Shown here: positions 50,878 through 52,457 of the stretch, piece by piece
Position numbering within the stretch: the stretch's first letter is position 1
Layout of the letters: each line of letters begins with the position of its first letter
NCBI RefSeq assembly: GCF_022398325.1
Contig: NZ_JAKEVD010000033.1
Coordinates: forward strand, 1 to 52,457
Length of the DNA stretch: 52,457 nt
Direction of reading: 5' to 3'
Source of the DNA: Shewanella sp. Isolate13
GTDB taxonomy: Bacteria > Pseudomonadota > Gammaproteobacteria > Enterobacterales > Shewanellaceae
Position numbers and translations under genes: made by a program
The notes under the pieces: generated by a model
Told to the model about the DNA's origin: nothing
The model's input: the letters and a program-made list of their open reading frames with translations, nothing else
Database searches by the model: none

Positions 50878-52206
50878 CTAAAATTCAGTAAATGGATCGC
50901 CACAATTGAACAGATGATATGGAAGATCTATTCCATGCTGTTTTAGCTTAGTGTGAAAACCAGGGATGACTCCTGTGGCCTGAAACTCACCAATAATCAT
51001 TCCGTCTTCATCTAGCCCTTTACGAGCAAAGCGGAATATTTCAGACATGGTAATGACATCTCCTTCCATACCATTGATCTCCTGTATACTCGTCACTCTT
51101 CTGCGTCCGTCTTCTTGACGCTCTAACTGCACAACAAGATCAATTGCCGACGCGATCTGGGTTCGAATATTACTGACTGGCATATCAAAGCCCGCCATAC
51201 AAACCATATACTCAAGTCTTCCAAGCGCATCTCTTGGGCTATTAGCGTGCAAAGTGGTTAATGAACCTTCATGACCTGTATTCATAGCCGTTAACATATC
51301 GAGAGCCTCGCCACCACGAACCTCACCAATAACAATACGGTCTGGCCTCATTCTCAAACAGTTTTTAACAAGGTCTCTCTGGGAAACTTCACCCTTACCT
51401 TCAATATTTTGAGGCCGAGTTTCTAGGCGCACGGTATGAGGTTGTTGAAGTTGGAGCTCTGCGGAGTCCTCAATGGTAACGATACGCTCATCACTTGGGA
51501 TAAATCCAGATAACATATTTAGCAGGGTCGTTTTACCGCTACCGGTTCCACCTGATACTAAAATATTCAGCTTGCCTTTAACGCCCCCTTTCAAAAGTTC
51601 AATCATAGACTCTGTCACTGAACCAATATCGATAAGCTGCTTAGCATTAAGTTTATCAACGGCAAACCGTCTGATTGATAGGGACGGCCCATCTAGAGCC
51701 AGCGGCGGGATAATTGCATTCACTCGAGATCCATCCGCGAGTCTTGCATCTACCATAGGTGATGATTCATCAATTCGTCTTCCGACACTTGAAACGATCC
51801 GATCAATGATATTTAAAAGATGGGCGTTACTATGAAACTTAATATTGACCGGTTCTAATTTACCTCTTCTTTCTACATAAACACGATCATAAGAATTAAC
51901 GAGAATATCTGATATTGAGGGATCAGCTAAAAGCGTTTCTAGCGGGCCTAACCCTAACACTTCATCAATAATAAGGCTGATGAGTCTCTTTCGAGTCGAT
52001 AGGGTAATCGGTAAATTCAATCCATTTAAAATCTGGCCACATATTTCACTAATTTGAATCTGAGCTTGTTCTTTAGAAACTGTCTCAATAAGGGAAAGGT
52101 CCATTAAGCTCAATAACTTATCATAGAGCTGCACCTTAATATCCTGCTCTTCTTGGGTTAATGGTTGGTAATCATCGACCCTTCTGCTTTCCTGTATTAT
52201 TTCCAT
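50878..52206 (-). CDS. tadA: Tad pilus assembly ATPase
   Basis: A CpaF/TadA-type secretion ATPase of 442 residues that powers Flp pilus assembly and, in some species, retraction. The Walker A motif is GGTGSGKT (219-226), the Asp box and Walker B lie around VTIEDSAELQL and DRIVIGEVRGGEALDM, and the His box is TTLHANSPRDALGRLE. AGGAA lies before the ATG, which comes one base after the preceding stop. Confidence 0.95.
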   Translation of the reverse strand: MEIIQESRRVDDYQPLTQEEQDIKVQLYDKLLSLMDLSLIETVSKEQAQIQISEICGQILNGLNLPITLSTRKRLISLIIDEVLGLGPLETLLADPSISDILVNSYDRVYVERRGKLEPVNIKFHSNAHLLNIIDRIVSSVGRRIDESSPMVDARLADGSRVNAIIPPLALDGPSLSIRRFAVDKLNAKQLIDIGSVTESMIELLKGGVKGKLNILVSGGTGSGKTTLLNMLSGFIPSDERIVTIEDSAELQLQQPHTVRLETRPQNIEGKGEVSQRDLVKNCLRMRPDRIVIGEVRGGEALDMLTAMNTGHEGSLTTLHANSPRDALGRLEYMVCMAGFDMPVSNIRTQIASAIDLVVQLERQEDGRRRVTSIQEINGMEGDVITMSEIFRFARKGLDEDGMIIGEFQATGVIPGFHTKLKQHGIDLPYHLFNCGDPFTEF

Positions 52207-52207
52207 G

Positions 52208-52457
52208 TTAGTTTCCTAAAAGGCGCTTCCAAAAACCGGGCTTGCTATTCGTCTCATCTTCTTTAACAGGAAGTATTTTGTCCCCTAAAAACCGAATATC
52301 GGCAACGATACGCTGTTTTTTTCCCACTTCGGTTATCGGTTTGCCAAGATCTACACACTCATTGGATAACTGATAATCATTAATAACAGTGCTAATACTC
52401 GATATACCAATTGCTTCCTTAATATCCGACAGCTGAATATTAGAGTTTTTATTATAT
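52208..52457 (-). CDS. tadZ: TadZ/CpaE-like protein, 3' end only
   Basis: Only the last 82 residues are in the window; the gene continues past the right edge. The visible part (IQLSDIKEAIGISSISTVIN, LGKPITEV, FWKRLLGN at the C-terminus) fits the end of a MinD-like TadZ/CpaE protein, where a segment resetting phosphorylated response-regulator-type ATPases is followed by a short basic tail. The place directly before tadA agrees. The ATPase core cannot be checked here. Confidence 0.7.
   Translation of the reverse strand, partial: YNKNSNIQLSDIKEAIGISSISTVINDYQLSNECVDLGKPITEVGKKQRIVADIRFLGDKILPVKEDETNSKPGFWKRLLGN

Noticed and set aside
1..52457. CRISPR arrays, insertion sequences, prophage, rRNA or tRNA genes
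   Set aside because: I found no regular repeat-spacer pattern, transposase or integrase motif, cloverleaf or rRNA sequence.

Overview
The window looks like chromosome from a marine gammaproteobacterium of the Shewanella type. Several gene orders support this: seqA-pgm with the esterase/ybfE/fldA block, earP next to efp with an arginine at position 32, alaA-yfbR, a MarC-family gene divergent from adhE, a three-gene bkd operon beside nadA, and a hyaABCD operon followed by a complete hyp set. Almost all of it is vertically inherited core metabolism. I see no transposase, integrase, phage gene, CRISPR array, rRNA or tRNA.

Layout. 1-6300 (mostly minus): nadA, the branched-chain 2-oxoacid dehydrogenase operon (E1 alpha, E1 beta, E2) and astE. 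6590-13620: msrA, pgm, seqA, the ybfF-type esterase, a DUF2788 membrane protein, ybfE, fldA, earP and efp. 13950-17990: alaA, yfbR, a Dgt-like HD hydrolase and a MarC/YchE membrane protein. 18320-26090: adhE, glcB (malate synthase G), a LysR-type regulator and aceA (isocitrate lyase); the regulator sits between the two glyoxylate-shunt genes. 26590-34000: an orphan type IV pilin-like protein behind a 500-bp gene-free stretch, an exported S9 peptidase, class I fumarase, pabB, nudL and a small membrane protein. 34011-35411: asnS. 35863-47696: [NiFe] hydrogenase hyaABCD, a HypF-like accessory gene, hypF and hypBCDEA. 47836-52457 (minus): the distal end of a Tad pilus operon (tadD, tadC, tadB, tadA and the 3' end of a tadZ-like gene that runs off the edge).

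How it fits together. The hydrogenase region encodes a Tat-exported, membrane-anchored uptake-type enzyme: small subunit, nickel large subunit, cytochrome b, and the protease that trims the large subunit. It also encodes the whole HypABCDEF pathway that builds the NiFe(CN)2CO centre. Two promoter regions, before hyaA and before hypB, each carry a near-ideal FNR-type box at the spacing of a class II site, plus a nearly identical CRP/FNR-like 16-mer. This suggests joint anaerobic control with a separate promoter for hypBCDEA. Between hyaD and hypF lies a degenerate HypF-like protein, the least understood gene in the window.

Other points worth following are an intrinsic-terminator-like hairpin inside the adhE leader together with HexR-like sites, a 14-bp palindrome in the -35/-10 spacer of the bkd promoter (LiuR-like), a T-N11-A dyad between the LysR gene and aceA, a GATC cluster before seqA, and an open stretch ending at the astE ribosome-binding site. 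Function calls come from recognised motifs and gene order; regulatory calls come from reading the sequence by eye.
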